A program made the translations under genes and the position numbers. The notes beneath the pieces were generated by a model. That model saw nothing but the letters and a program-made list of their open reading frames with translations. It was not told the origin of the DNA and searched no databases. From Streptomyces sp. DvalAA-43 (GTDB lineage: Bacteria > Actinomycetota > Actinomycetes > Streptomycetales > Streptomycetaceae), in the NCBI RefSeq assembly GCF_900091725.1, contig NZ_FMBW01000040.1:371622-435621 (forward strand): a DNA stretch of 64,000 bases, given 5' to 3'. Numbering within the stretch: the first letter of the stretch is position 1; every line of letters starts with the position of its first letter. Positions 43,231 through 54,207 of the stretch are shown here, one piece after another.

Positions 43231-45294
43231 TTAATTTTCAGTCGACACACTACGGATTTCGCAGGCCACACCCTCCTGATCCAGCAATCTGTCGGCCAGA
43301 CCCCGGTGCAGCCCGGCCGCGGCCGGGTCGCCGAGCCTGTCGAGCGTGTCGGCCAGCCGGAGCTCCAGCGCCGCCTGAAGCCGCACGTCCCCGGCCCGCC
43401 TGGCCCACTCGACGGCCTCCTGGCAGGTGTGCAGGGACTCGTGCGGGCGGCCCGCGTACTCCTGCACCCGGGCCGCCTCGCTGAGCGCCCGCGCCTGGGC
43501 CGGCACGTCGCCGAGCCTGCGGTACCCGGCCGCCGCGGCGCGCCAGTTCCGCAGGGCCTCGCCGTACCGCCCGGCGTAGGTGTGGACGGCGCCGAGCCGC
43601 CCGTACAGCCGCGCCTCGTCGGCCCGCTCGCCCTGGGTGAGCCGCTGCGCCAGCGCCCGGCCGTACCAGTCGGAGGCCCGCTGGAAGTCCCCCAGCTCGG
43701 CATAGGCGCCGCCTACGGATTCCATCGCGCGGCCGGTGGCGTACGGGTCCTTCGCGGCCCGTCCGGCGTCCAGGGCGGCCCGGTAGCGGGCCAGCGCCTC
43801 CTGGGTGCGGCCGGTCCGGGCGTCGAGGTCGGCGAGGTTGAGCAGCGCCGCGGCCCGCTCGCGCGGCAGCTCCCGGCGCTCGGCGACGGCCAGCACCAGG
43901 CCGTGCAGTCCGTACAGCTCGGGAGCGGCGGCCTCGGTGCCCTGGTGCACGGCCAGCGCCCGCACCAGTGCGGCCACCAACCTCCGTGCCAGCGTGTCGA
44001 GTTCACCGTCCTCGACGGCGATCCGGGCCGAGGCCAGCAGGGCGGGCCGACGGATCCGCAGCCATTCGGCGGCCGCCTCGGGGTTGGGGAAGCGCAGCGA
44101 CCGCGGCAGCCCGGCGAGCTTGCGGCGGGCCGGGGAGCCCTCGGGCTCGGTGACCGCCCGGCAGGACTGGAGCAGCCGTACGGTCCGCTCCAGCATCCGG
44201 GCCCTGGCGAGCTGGATCTCCGCGGGCCGGTCCCGGGCCTCCAGCAGCGCCCGCAGCAGCGGTGCGAGGCAGCCGGGCACCTCGTACTGCGGCTGGTCCG
44301 CCCCATTGGTGTGCAGCAGCCCCAGGGCCACGAAGTCGTCGAGGGTCGTCTGGGCGGCCGAGACGGAGCAGCCGGCCAGCGCGGACGCGGTGTGCGCGTC
44401 GACGAGTCCGGCGGGGGCGAGGGCGAGCAGTCGCAGTATCCGGGCGGCCACCGGCGGCAGCGCTTCATGGGCCAGCCGGAAGGCACGGGCCAGCGGCCGG
44501 GAGCCGGTGGACCGCTCCGTGTCGTCCGGCAGCTCGCGCAGCTGTTTGGTGACATCGGCGACCGACGCCATGGGGTGGGCGGCCAGCCAGCCGCCGACCA
44601 GGACCAGGGCGGCCGGCAGCCCGCCGCACTCCTCGGCGAGGGTCTCGGCGGTCCGCGGGTCGACGGTGATCCGGACCTCCCCGATGGTCCGGGCGAGCAG
44701 CCGCACGGCGGAGCCCGCGTCCAGGCCTCCGATGGTGCAGGGGCGGACGCCCGGGATGCCGGTCAGCGGCCCCCCGGACGTGGCGACGACCAGGCAGTCC
44801 GGGTTGTCCGGCAGCAGCGGGTCCACCTGTTCCGCGTCCACCGCGTCGTCGAGAAGCAGCAGGGCACGGCGTCCGGCGAGCTCCTCGCGGACCATCCCGG
44901 AGAGTTCGTCTCCGTCGGCGCCGGGCGGACCGGTCACCCCCAGCTGGTCGAGCAGCTCGCGGGCGGTGCGCTCGGTGGGCACCGGCGCGCCACCGGGTTC
45001 GGTGAGCCGGGCGCGGAGCAGTCCGTCGGGGTGGTCGGCGGCGGCGAGCAGTCTGCGGGTGAGCTCACCGGCGAGCGCGGTGCGTCCGGAGCCGGGGCGT
45101 CCGGCGATCAGCAGGACCCGGGCGCGGGCGGCCTTGCGACCGGCCAGGGTGTCGAGGCCGGCGTGCTCGATATCGGACCGCAGCGCCTTCAACTCGCGGT
45201 CGCGGCCGACGAATCGGGGTGGGGCGGTACGGGGCGGCTCCTCGGTTCCCGCTGCCTCGGCCGGGCCGCTGGTGTCCACCGCCTGATCCGTCAC
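43231..45294 (-). CDS. STAND-type NB-ARC/TPR protein (AfsR-like without activator domain)
   Basis: 687 residues from GTG 45294; the frame is open to 45318. The N-terminus is FVGRDRELKALRSDI, then a P-loop IAGRPGSGRTAL where the Walker A Lys is Arg, Walker B RALLLLDDAVD, and a winged-helix/arginine region. From residue 420 to the end there are repeated TPR helices (ALLNLADLDARTGRTQEALA, AMESVGGAYAELGDFQRASD, RLGAVHTYAGRYGEALRNWR). Such proteins are signal-responsive switches; with no DNA-binding or catalytic domain seen, it may bind a partner. ATP binding is uncertain because of the Lys-to-Arg change. Confidence 0.87.
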   Translation of the reverse strand: MTDQAVDTSGPAEAAGTEEPPRTAPPRFVGRDRELKALRSDIEHAGLDTLAGRKAARARVLLIAGRPGSGRTALAGELTRRLLAAADHPDGLLRARLTEPGGAPVPTERTARELLDQLGVTGPPGADGDELSGMVREELAGRRALLLLDDAVDAEQVDPLLPDNPDCLVVATSGGPLTGIPGVRPCTIGGLDAGSAVRLLARTIGEVRITVDPRTAETLAEECGGLPAALVLVGGWLAAHPMASVADVTKQLRELPDDTERSTGSRPLARAFRLAHEALPPVAARILRLLALAPAGLVDAHTASALAGCSVSAAQTTLDDFVALGLLHTNGADQPQYEVPGCLAPLLRALLEARDRPAEIQLARARMLERTVRLLQSCRAVTEPEGSPARRKLAGLPRSLRFPNPEAAAEWLRIRRPALLASARIAVEDGELDTLARRLVAALVRALAVHQGTEAAAPELYGLHGLVLAVAERRELPRERAAALLNLADLDARTGRTQEALARYRAALDAGRAAKDPYATGRAMESVGGAYAELGDFQRASDWYGRALAQRLTQGERADEARLYGRLGAVHTYAGRYGEALRNWRAAAAGYRRLGDVPAQARALSEAARVQEYAGRPHESLHTCQEAVEWARRAGDVRLQAALELRLADTLDRLGDPAAAGLHRGLADRLLDQEGVACEIRSVSTEN

Positions 45295-45517
45295 GGGCCA
45301 CGCTCCACTTCGCTGCACGCGTCGCCCGCCGGGACTCCGGTCAGGGCATTCCGAGCGTAGTTCAGGCGTGTGGACGTTTTCCCTGGAGCGGGGCGCAGAG
45401 GTCCCCCGATCGGATCAGCAGCTTTTCCGATCGAAGGACCTCGATGAACCGTTCAGTGGTTCCCACGAGCCGCCCCCGGCCCCTCCGCCCGGAGGACGGT
45501 TCCGCCCCTACGGCCCG

Positions 45518-46144
45518 TCAGGCCTCGAACGGGCGGGCCGGCCACGGCGCCCCGGCCGGGCGCAGCGAATCGATCCCGTCCCCGGCGAGGACCGCGGCGA
45601 GCGAGAGGACGCCCACCACCAGGCAGTTGTTGTGCAGCTCCCCCGCGAGCACGCCCCGCACCAGCTCCTGGAGCGGCACCCGGGCCAGCTCCATGTCGGC
45701 CTCCTCCTCGGAGACCTCGAAGCGCTCCCCGTCGGCCTCGGAGAGATTCCGGGCCAGGAAGATCCGTACGGCCTCGTCGCAGCCGCCCGGTGTGGTGTAG
45801 ACGTCGGTCAGCACCCGCCAGTCCTCGGCCTTGACGTACGCCTCCTCGTAGAGCTCGCGCTGGGCCGCGTGCAGCGGGTTCTCACCGGGGACGTCGAGCA
45901 GACCGGCCGGGATCTCCCAGAGCTTGTGACGCACCGGGTGGCGGTACTGCCGCAGCACGACGACCCGGCCGTCCTCGTCGAGCGCGAGCACGGCGACCGA
46001 ACCCGGGTGGACCTGGTAGTCGCGGCGTACGACCGTGCCGTCGGGCATCACCACTTCGTCGGTGCGGACGCTGGTCTTGTTGCCGGTGAAGGGCGTCTCG
46101 GTCGCGGTGACCTGCCACTCCTCGGGCGTGTCCTGGAAACCCAT
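45518..46144 (-). CDS. Nudix hydrolase, ADP-ribose pyrophosphatase type
   Basis: 208 residues from ATG 46144, with GGGAGG about seven bases upstream. The Nudix box runs from GLLDVPGENPL to QRELYEEAYV: the catalytic REL and EE are present, but the usual Gly before the final hydrophobic is Tyr. A downstream Pro-rich YTTPGGCDEAVRIFLAR segment fits ADP-ribose pyrophosphatases. It should hydrolyse ADP-ribose to AMP and ribose 5-phosphate. It lies 89 bp upstream of the strand-mate pyrG stop. Confidence 0.92.
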   Translation of the reverse strand: MGFQDTPEEWQVTATETPFTGNKTSVRTDEVVMPDGTVVRRDYQVHPGSVAVLALDEDGRVVVLRQYRHPVRHKLWEIPAGLLDVPGENPLHAAQRELYEEAYVKAEDWRVLTDVYTTPGGCDEAVRIFLARNLSEADGERFEVSEEEADMELARVPLQELVRGVLAGELHNNCLVVGVLSLAAVLAGDGIDSLRPAGAPWPARPFEA

Positions 46145-46169
46145 CTACGTCCTCCCACGAAAAACAGAA

Positions 46170-46206
46170 ACCGGGGTACGCGTCCTCGAAGGATGCGTAC
46201 CCCGGT
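46170..46206 (-). terminator. Terminator of pyrG
   Basis: ACCGGGGTACGC-G-TCCT (46170-46186) pairs with AGGATGCGTACCCCGGT (46190-46206) with one mismatch around CGA, 27 bp past the pyrG stop. Confidence 0.82.
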
Positions 46207-46233
46207 CAACGTTAACGCCTGTGCGGTGCCGGA

Positions 46234-47907
<1,674 letters not shown>

Positions 47908-48346
47908 AGCCAAAGGGGGCTCCCGTGGTCGCGATCGTGAGGTGCGTACCGGCGTTTTCATCCGGAGACTCCGGAGGCGCCGTCGCTGCGGTTCGGGGGC
48001 CTCGTCTGCGGTTGCGGACGACCACCGGTCCACGGGCTACCAGGGTATCAGCGCCGAAGGGACACCGCTTCCGGCAGCTTCCGGAGGCAACGGGGGCCCC
48101 GCTTCCGGCAGCTTCCGGACGCCCACCTCGCATGATCACCACGAGTGTCCGTACACACACCCGTTCGGGTCAGTCCTGTTGTCAAGACGGTCGCGCGGAT
48201 CATCGGAGTGCGTCGTATCCTGCTCGGACACTTGCCCCGGGCGAGGTGACCCGTTCGCAGGATTCCCCACAACAACCCCTTGCGACGACCTCTTGACCCG
48301 CAGTAATGCCCTACGGGGCGACAAGGCCGTTCGACTGGAGATGCAC
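47908..48346. other. Divergent intergenic region pyrG / GH15
   Basis: 439 bp holding both promoters and a 21-bp direct repeat (see 48065-48119). No gene is convincing: open frames here lack coding bias. Confidence 0.45.
48065..48119. repeat. 21-bp direct repeat in the pyrG/GH15 promoter region
   Basis: The 21-base sequence at 48065-48085 recurs exactly at 48099-48119 (period 34). Each copy contains two GCTTCCGG words, so the GCTTCCGG word occurs four times in 55 bp. Possible regulator sites. Confidence 0.75.
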
Positions 48347-50149
48347 GTGGCCGGGCGCATCGAGGATTACGCACTCATCGGAGACATGCAGACCGCCGCC
48401 CTGGTCTGCCGGGACGGCACAGTGGACTGGCTGTGCCTTCCCCGCTTCGATTCGCACGCCGTCTTCGCGGGACTGCTGGGAACCGAGGAGCACGGCTTCT
48501 GGCGCCTGGGTCCGGCGCGGGCGGACGGGACGGAACCGCCGTCCGCCGTCCGCCGCCGCTACCGCGGCGACTCCCTCATCCTGGAATCGGAGTGGGACAC
48601 ACCGCGCGGAACGGTCAGAGTGACCGATTTCATGCCGCCGCGTGACGGTGCGCCGCAGCTGATCCGCATCGTGGAGGGGATCAGCGGCCGGGTGCCGATG
48701 CGCTCGGAACTGCGCATGCGGTTCAGCTACGGCCGGGTCACCCCGTGGGTGCACAAGGTCGACGGCCGCACGGTCGCCGTCGCGGGCCCGGACTCCGTCT
48801 GGCTGGACACCCCCGCCGACACCTATGGCGAGAACCTCACGACGTACTCCGACTTCACGGTGGCGCCGGGGGACCGGATCGCGTTCACGATCAGCTGGCA
48901 GCCCTCGCACCACGGGCCGCCGGCCCTGCCGGACCCGGAGGGTTCGCTGGACGCGACCGCGGACTTCTGGCGCGAGTGGGTCGAGCAGTGCACGTACCAC
49001 GGCCCCTACCGCGAGGCCGTGGTCCGCTCCCTGATCACGCTCAAGGCCCTGACGTACGCGCCGACCGGCGGCATCGTCGCCGCGCCGACCACCTCCCTGC
49101 CGGAGGACATCGGCGGCTCCCGGAACTGGGACTACCGCTACACCTGGCTGCGCGACGCCGCGATCACGCTCTCCTCGCTGCTGCGCACCGGCTACCGCGA
49201 GGAGGCCCGCGCCTGGCGCGAATGGCTGCTGCGGGCGGTCGCCGGTGACCCGGAGAACCTCCAGATCATGTACGGCATCGCGGGCGAGCGCGAGCTGGGC
49301 GAGGCCGAGCTGGACTGGCTGCCCGGCTACGAGAACTCCGGCCCGGTCCGGGTCGGCAACGGCGCGGCGGGCCAGCTCCAGCTGGACGTGTACGGCGAGG
49401 TCACCGAGGCGCTGCACCTCGCCCACATGACGGGCCTGACCCGCAACGACTACGCGACGGGCCTCCAGCTCAAGCTGATCGAGTACCTGGAGAAGCACTG
49501 GGACGAGCCGGACGAGGGCATCTGGGAGGTGCGCGGGCCCCGCCGCCACTTCGTCCACTCGAAGGTGATGGCCTGGGTCGCCGTCGACCGCACCATCAAG
49601 CTCATCGAGTCCGGGGACGCGGAAGGGCCGGTGGAGCGCCTGCACGAGCTGCGCGACGACATCCACCGCGATGTCTGCGAGCGGGGCTACGACCCGGAGC
49701 GCAACACCTTCACCCAGTCCTACGGGTCGAAGGAGCTGGACGCCTCCCTCCTGCTGATCCCGCAGATGGGCTTCCTGCCGCCGGACGACAAGCGCGTGAT
49801 CGGCACGATCGAGGCGATCCAGCGCGAGCTGTCCACCGAGGACGGCTTCGTGCTGCGCTACCCCACCTCGGGCGAGGACGCGGGCGTCGACGGCCTGGAG
49901 GGCGACGAGGGCGCGTTCCTGGCCTGCTCGTTCTGGCTGGCGGACGATCTCGCGATGATCGGCCGGGTCGACGAGGCCCGCCAGCTCTTCGAACGGCTGC
50001 TGTCCCTCCGCAACGACCTGGGCCTGCTCGCGGAGGAGTGGGACTCCCGGCTCCAGCGCCAGGTGGGCAACTTCCCGCAGGCCTTCAGCCATGTGCCGCT
50101 GATCGACACGGCACTGCGCCTGACGGCGAGCGGGGCGTACGTCGGCTGA
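48347..50149 (+). CDS. GH15 family glucoamylase/trehalase-like hydrolase
   Basis: 600 residues from GTG 48347 (CTGGAG six bases upstream); ATG 48341 is possible. The N-terminal beta-sandwich begins RIEDYALIGDMQTAALVCRD. The (alpha/alpha)6 catalytic domain has SLPEDIGGSRNWDYRYTWLR near residue 255 and general acid/base Glu candidates in the GDEGAF and EEWDSRLQRQVGNFPQAFSH regions. Actinobacterial members with NWDYRYTWLRDA include trehalases, so the substrate may be trehalose rather than starch. No signal peptide: cytoplasmic. Confidence 0.93.
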   Translation: MAGRIEDYALIGDMQTAALVCRDGTVDWLCLPRFDSHAVFAGLLGTEEHGFWRLGPARADGTEPPSAVRRRYRGDSLILESEWDTPRGTVRVTDFMPPRDGAPQLIRIVEGISGRVPMRSELRMRFSYGRVTPWVHKVDGRTVAVAGPDSVWLDTPADTYGENLTTYSDFTVAPGDRIAFTISWQPSHHGPPALPDPEGSLDATADFWREWVEQCTYHGPYREAVVRSLITLKALTYAPTGGIVAAPTTSLPEDIGGSRNWDYRYTWLRDAAITLSSLLRTGYREEARAWREWLLRAVAGDPENLQIMYGIAGERELGEAELDWLPGYENSGPVRVGNGAAGQLQLDVYGEVTEALHLAHMTGLTRNDYATGLQLKLIEYLEKHWDEPDEGIWEVRGPRRHFVHSKVMAWVAVDRTIKLIESGDAEGPVERLHELRDDIHRDVCERGYDPERNTFTQSYGSKELDASLLLIPQMGFLPPDDKRVIGTIEAIQRELSTEDGFVLRYPTSGEDAGVDGLEGDEGAFLACSFWLADDLAMIGRVDEARQLFERLLSLRNDLGLLAEEWDSRLQRQVGNFPQAFSHVPLIDTALRLTASGAYVG

Positions 50150-50155
50150 CGCCGG

Positions 50156-51037
50156 TCACGGGGCGGGCGGAGCACCGCCCGCCCCGGTCACGACGGGCCG
50201 CTGCGACGGCAGCCCCCATTCGCTCCAGGACCCGTCGTACACGGCCTGTCCGCGGTACCCCGCCAGTTCGGCCCCCAGGGCCAGGACGCAGGCGGTGACA
50301 CCCGATCCGCAGCTGACGACCAGCCGCTCGCGCTCCCCCGCGAGGGTGGCGAACACGGCGCGCAGCTCGTCCACGGGGCGCATCCGCCCGGCGCGCTGGA
50401 GCTCGCCGACGGGCAGGTTGACCGCCCCCGGCATGTGTCCGGACCGCAGCCCCGGCCGGGGTTCGGCGGCGGTGCCGGTGAACCGGTCCCCGGAGCGGGC
50501 GTCGAGGACCGCCGCGGCCGGGTCGGCCAGGGCCGCCGCCACCTCCTCGGCGCCGACGAACATCCCCGGGCGCGGCCGTGCGGTGAAGTCACCGGGCGAC
50601 GCGGCCGGTGCGGGCCGGGCGCTCTCCAGCGGCAGCCCGGCATCGGCCCAGGCGGGCAGTCCGCCGTCGAGCACCGCGACCCGGTCGAAGCCCATCGCCC
50701 GCAGCATCCACCAGGCCCGCGCGCTGGAGTAGATGCCCGCGGCGTCGTACACGACGACGGTGTCGCTGTCGTTCACGCCGAGGGAGCGCAGCTCCTCGGT
50801 GAACCGCCCGGCGCCGGGCATCGTGTGGGGCAGCGGGCCGCCGTGGTCGGACAGCGTCCCGTCGAGGTCGAAGGCCCGCGCTCCCGGGATCCGCCGCTCG
50901 CCACCCCGATGGGCGCCGACCGAGGCGTCGAGGACCACCAGTCCCGGCCGGCCGAGCCGCCGCGCCGTCCAGTCGGCCCCGACCAGTGGGCCGGGCAGCT
51001 CCTGACCGCTCGTGTATGCCGGTATGTCGTCGCCCAC
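50156..51037 (-). CDS. sseA: Sulfurtransferase (rhodanese/SseA type)
   Basis: 293 residues from GTG 51037, with GGAG five bases upstream; the frame extends to 51100. Two rhodanese domains: an inactive N-terminal one (LVVLDASVGA onward, RAFDLDG) and a C-terminal one with the active-site loop VVSCGSGVTAC. The CGSGVTA loop is that of 3-mercaptopyruvate sulfurtransferase rather than thiosulfate rhodanese. It transfers sulfane sulfur to thiols or cyanide. The stop is six bases from the convergent GH15 stop. Confidence 0.93.
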   Translation of the reverse strand: MGDDIPAYTSGQELPGPLVGADWTARRLGRPGLVVLDASVGAHRGGERRIPGARAFDLDGTLSDHGGPLPHTMPGAGRFTEELRSLGVNDSDTVVVYDAAGIYSSARAWWMLRAMGFDRVAVLDGGLPAWADAGLPLESARPAPAASPGDFTARPRPGMFVGAEEVAAALADPAAAVLDARSGDRFTGTAAEPRPGLRSGHMPGAVNLPVGELQRAGRMRPVDELRAVFATLAGERERLVVSCGSGVTACVLALGAELAGYRGQAVYDGSWSEWGLPSQRPVVTGAGGAPPAP

Positions 51038-51291
51038 GGCTGCTCCAGGTCCGGATCCGGTCGATGAGGGACACGCGGCCGGGCCGCGCGGCGTCCACAA
51101 GATCGCAGCGGCGTTCGTCCCGTGTCAACAGCGGTGTTCCTTCCGTGCCGGCAGCGGCCCGGACCGGACCGGGCCCGGTCCGGGGACTCCCCCGGCGGCT
51201 CCCCGACGACGCCCCGGGCGCCCGGGGCCGGTACCGTCCTGAATCAGGGCGACCGCCCGTCCGAACCGAGTGAAGCGCGAGGCCAGAGCCA

Positions 51292-52917
51292 GTGGAGACC
51301 CAAGGCGGAATCACCGTGCAGCGAGCCCTGGAGCTGCCGGGGCTGCGCGGCGGGCTCCCGGAGGTGGTGGCCGGCTCGGACCGGCTGAACCGTACGGTGC
51401 GCTGGGTGCACGCGGGCGAGGTACCCAATATCGCCTCGCTGCTCAAGGGCGGTGAACTGCTGCTGACCACCGGTCTCGGGCTCGGCACCCGCCCGGCCGA
51501 GCAGCGCGCCTTCGTGCGCCGGCTCGCCGACCGCCAGATCGCCGCCCTGGTGGTGGAGCTCGGGCCGCGCTTCAGCCGACTGCCCGCGTCGATAGTGGAC
51601 GCCGCCCGCGCCGCGGGGCTCCCCCTGGTGCAGCTGCACCGCGAGGTGCCGTTCGTGGCGGTGACCGAGGAGATCCACACCGAGATCGTCAACGGCCACT
51701 ACGCGCTGCTGCGGCAGGCCGAGGACGTGCACCGGCGGTGCACGGAGGCGCTGCTCGGCGGCGGCGGGGTGCCCCAGGTGCTCGGCATCCTGGCGGACTT
51801 CACGGCCAACCCGGTCTTCCTGGAGACGGCGGACGGCCAGCTGCTGTACGCGGCGGGCCCCGGATCCGGTCCGGTCGGTGCCGATCCGCTCCAGGTCTGG
51901 GACGGGATGCGCGGCGGCCGGGCGGCCCGGGAGACGCCGCCCACCGGTTCGGTGCTGGTGGATGTGCCGGGCGGCGGTCCGGGCAGCGGTTCGGTACGGG
52001 CCAGGCTGGTGCTGCTGGCCGTGTCCGGGCCGCTGGTGACCGTGCACCGGATGGCGGCGGAGCGGGCGGCGGGGATCCTCGCCGTCGTGCTGATGCAGGC
52101 CCGCCAGGAGGAGGAGCTCGCGGCCCGTGGCCGGGGCGACTTCCTGACCGATCTCGCGGAAGGCCGGATCACGCCGGAGGACGCGCCCGCGCAGGCCCGC
52201 GTACTGGGCTTCAAACCGGCCGGAATGCCACTGCTGCCGGTCGTGATGCGGCTGGCCCCCGAGCTCTCGGTGTCCGGGAACTGGGCGCTGCTGGCGCGGG
52301 CGGTGCTGGAGGAGCTCTCGTCGGTGGGGGTGCCGGTGCTGCTGGGCGTACGCCCCGTGGAGGGCCGGGTTCCGGTGCTGCTGGGGCTGCGGTCCGAGAC
52401 GGAGCGCACGGCGGTGGCGGACCGGGTCGCGGCGGCGCTGCGCGCCGGGGTGGAGCGGGCCGGGCTGGAGCGGGCGGGAGCGCATCCGCCGGTCGTGGTG
52501 GTGGGTGTGGCGGGCGGCTGGGCGGCGGCCGGTGCGGGGTTGCGGCACGCCGCCGAGACGGCGACGGCCGCGCACGGACTCAGCGACCGGCCCTGGTACG
52601 ACGCCCGGCGCCTCGACATCGATCTGCTGCTGTGGCGGCTGCGGGACCACCCGGATCTGGCGGCGTTCGTGGACCGGGCGATCGGCCCGCTGCGCGATCA
52701 CGACCGCACCTCGCGCCCGGTGCTGCTGCCGACGCTGGAGACGTATCTGGCCCACGCGGGCCGCAAGGCGGAGACGGCACGGGAGCTGCATCTGAACCGG
52801 CAGACGCTGTACAACCGGCTGGCCCGGATCGGCGAACTGCTCGGCACCGACCTGGACGACCCCCAGGCGGTGCTGGCGCTGAGCCTGGCGCTCCGGGCCC
52901 GCCGCCACACCGCGTGA
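51292..52917 (+). CDS. PucR-family transcriptional regulator
   Basis: 541 residues from GTG 51292; GTG 51316 is also possible. The N-terminal PucR domain (VQRALELPGLRGGLPEVVAG with a GELLLTTG segment) is followed by a GGDEF-like CdaR middle region and a C-terminal HTH_30 (ARELHLNRQTLYNRLARIGE). PucR-type regulators usually respond to purine or amino-acid metabolites. It diverges from sseA with 254 bp between, so sseA is one candidate target. Confidence 0.93.
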   Translation: METQGGITVQRALELPGLRGGLPEVVAGSDRLNRTVRWVHAGEVPNIASLLKGGELLLTTGLGLGTRPAEQRAFVRRLADRQIAALVVELGPRFSRLPASIVDAARAAGLPLVQLHREVPFVAVTEEIHTEIVNGHYALLRQAEDVHRRCTEALLGGGGVPQVLGILADFTANPVFLETADGQLLYAAGPGSGPVGADPLQVWDGMRGGRAARETPPTGSVLVDVPGGGPGSGSVRARLVLLAVSGPLVTVHRMAAERAAGILAVVLMQARQEEELAARGRGDFLTDLAEGRITPEDAPAQARVLGFKPAGMPLLPVVMRLAPELSVSGNWALLARAVLEELSSVGVPVLLGVRPVEGRVPVLLGLRSETERTAVADRVAAALRAGVERAGLERAGAHPPVVVVGVAGGWAAAGAGLRHAAETATAAHGLSDRPWYDARRLDIDLLLWRLRDHPDLAAFVDRAIGPLRDHDRTSRPVLLPTLETYLAHAGRKAETARELHLNRQTLYNRLARIGELLGTDLDDPQAVLALSLALRARRHTA

Positions 52918-52935
52918 CCGGCCCGGCCGGGCGGC

Positions 52936-54033
52936 TCAGCGCACCCGCGCCGCCGCCAGTGGCTGGGTCAACTCGTCGTACACACTGAGCACTTGGGCGA
53001 TCGTGTCGTCCTCGGTCGGCCAACTCGCGGCCTGCGCGAGCCCGGCGGCCGTCATCTCCTCGCGGCGCGGCGGATCACCGAGCAGCCGGGCCACCGCCCG
53101 CGCGAGCGCCTCCGCGTTGCCGTACGGCACGAGTTCGGCCGCGTCCCCGACGAGTTCGGGCACTCCGCCGACCGCGGTGGCGACCAGCGGGACGCCGAGC
53201 CGCAGCGCTTCCTGGGCCTGTACCGAACGCGCCTCCCAGCTGCTGCACAGCACGGTCAGATCCGCCGCGGCCAGCAGCTCGGTGCGGTCGTCGCGGTCGC
53301 CGAGGAGCCGGACGGGCAGTGCCTCGTTCCTGATCCGGCGCTGCAGGGCGGAACGTTCGCGTCCCTCGCCCACGATGACCAGGAGCGGCGCGGGGTCGAG
53401 CTCCCGCCACAGCCGCGCGGCGTCGAGCAGGGTGCCGTATCCGTGATGCGGTACGAGACTCCCGCAGGCGAGGATCAACGGCCGTTCCACCGCGCCGATC
53501 TCGGCCCGCGCCTTGCCCGCGTGGGCGGCGGCGGACAGGCGGGGCACGGGGGCGGAGACCGGCGCGAGCCGGGCGTCGCGCGCGCCTCGGCGGCGCGCCC
53601 GGTCGACCAGGTCCGATGTCGTGCCGAGCACGACGGCCGCCGCACGGGCGGCCCTTCGCTCCATCAGCCGCACCAGCCGGCTGCGGGCCCCTTCGGCGTG
53701 GGCGCGGGCGTGCCAGGTGACGACCAGTGGGATGCGCGTGCCGCCGAGCGCGAGAGCGGCGCGCACGGCGGCGTGCGCCCCGTGCGCGTGGACGACGTCC
53801 GCCGTCAGGCAGGCGGCGCGCAGGGCGGCGACGGAGACGGGGTCACCGCGCCGCGGTACGGGGGCGAAACCGGCGCCCGTACCGGAGTAGTCGTGGGCGT
53901 GGTCCAGTTCGGCCGGGGCGCAGACCGTGACGTGCACGCCCCTCGCCACGAGTCCGGCGGCCAGCGAACGGACGTGGGCACTGCTGCCCGCGCTGCCGCC
54001 GCCCAGGACTTGGACCGTACGCAGCTGTGACAC
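52936..54033 (-). CDS. GT4-family glycosyltransferase
   Basis: 365 residues from GTG 54033, with GGAG nine bases upstream; the frame continues to 54081. GT-B features: acceptor-lobe start TVQVLGGGSAGSSAHVRSLA, ADVVHAHGAHAAVRAAL, donor lobe LILACGSLVPHHGYGTLLDA, and CSSWEARSVQAQEALRLGVP in place of the usual EPFG-E motif. The Glu pair spacing is altered (SWEARSVQAQE). It probably works with the MraY-like protein upstream in a cell-envelope glycan step. Confidence 0.88.
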   Translation of the reverse strand: MSQLRTVQVLGGGSAGSSAHVRSLAAGLVARGVHVTVCAPAELDHAHDYSGTGAGFAPVPRRGDPVSVAALRAACLTADVVHAHGAHAAVRAALALGGTRIPLVVTWHARAHAEGARSRLVRLMERRAARAAAVVLGTTSDLVDRARRRGARDARLAPVSAPVPRLSAAAHAGKARAEIGAVERPLILACGSLVPHHGYGTLLDAARLWRELDPAPLLVIVGEGRERSALQRRIRNEALPVRLLGDRDDRTELLAAADLTVLCSSWEARSVQAQEALRLGVPLVATAVGGVPELVGDAAELVPYGNAEALARAVARLLGDPPRREEMTAAGLAQAASWPTEDDTIAQVLSVYDELTQPLAAARVR

Positions 54034-54207
54034 GTTGAATGGCTCCCGGAGCTCCCGAGTCGGCGGTGATGGCATCGCCAAGGATGCCAGTCCGTACGCG
54101 CGTTCCGGCGCAATCCGGCCGTCCTCGCGGCCCGTACGGCAACAACCGGACGCGGGCTACCACTCACACGGGTGAGAAAGGGGCGCCCTGTTGTCCGGCC
54201 CGCGCCG

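Noticed and set aside
43231..45294. AfsR/SARP regulator
   Set aside because: No N-terminal SARP DNA-binding or BTAD domain is present; only the NB-ARC and TPR parts are seen.
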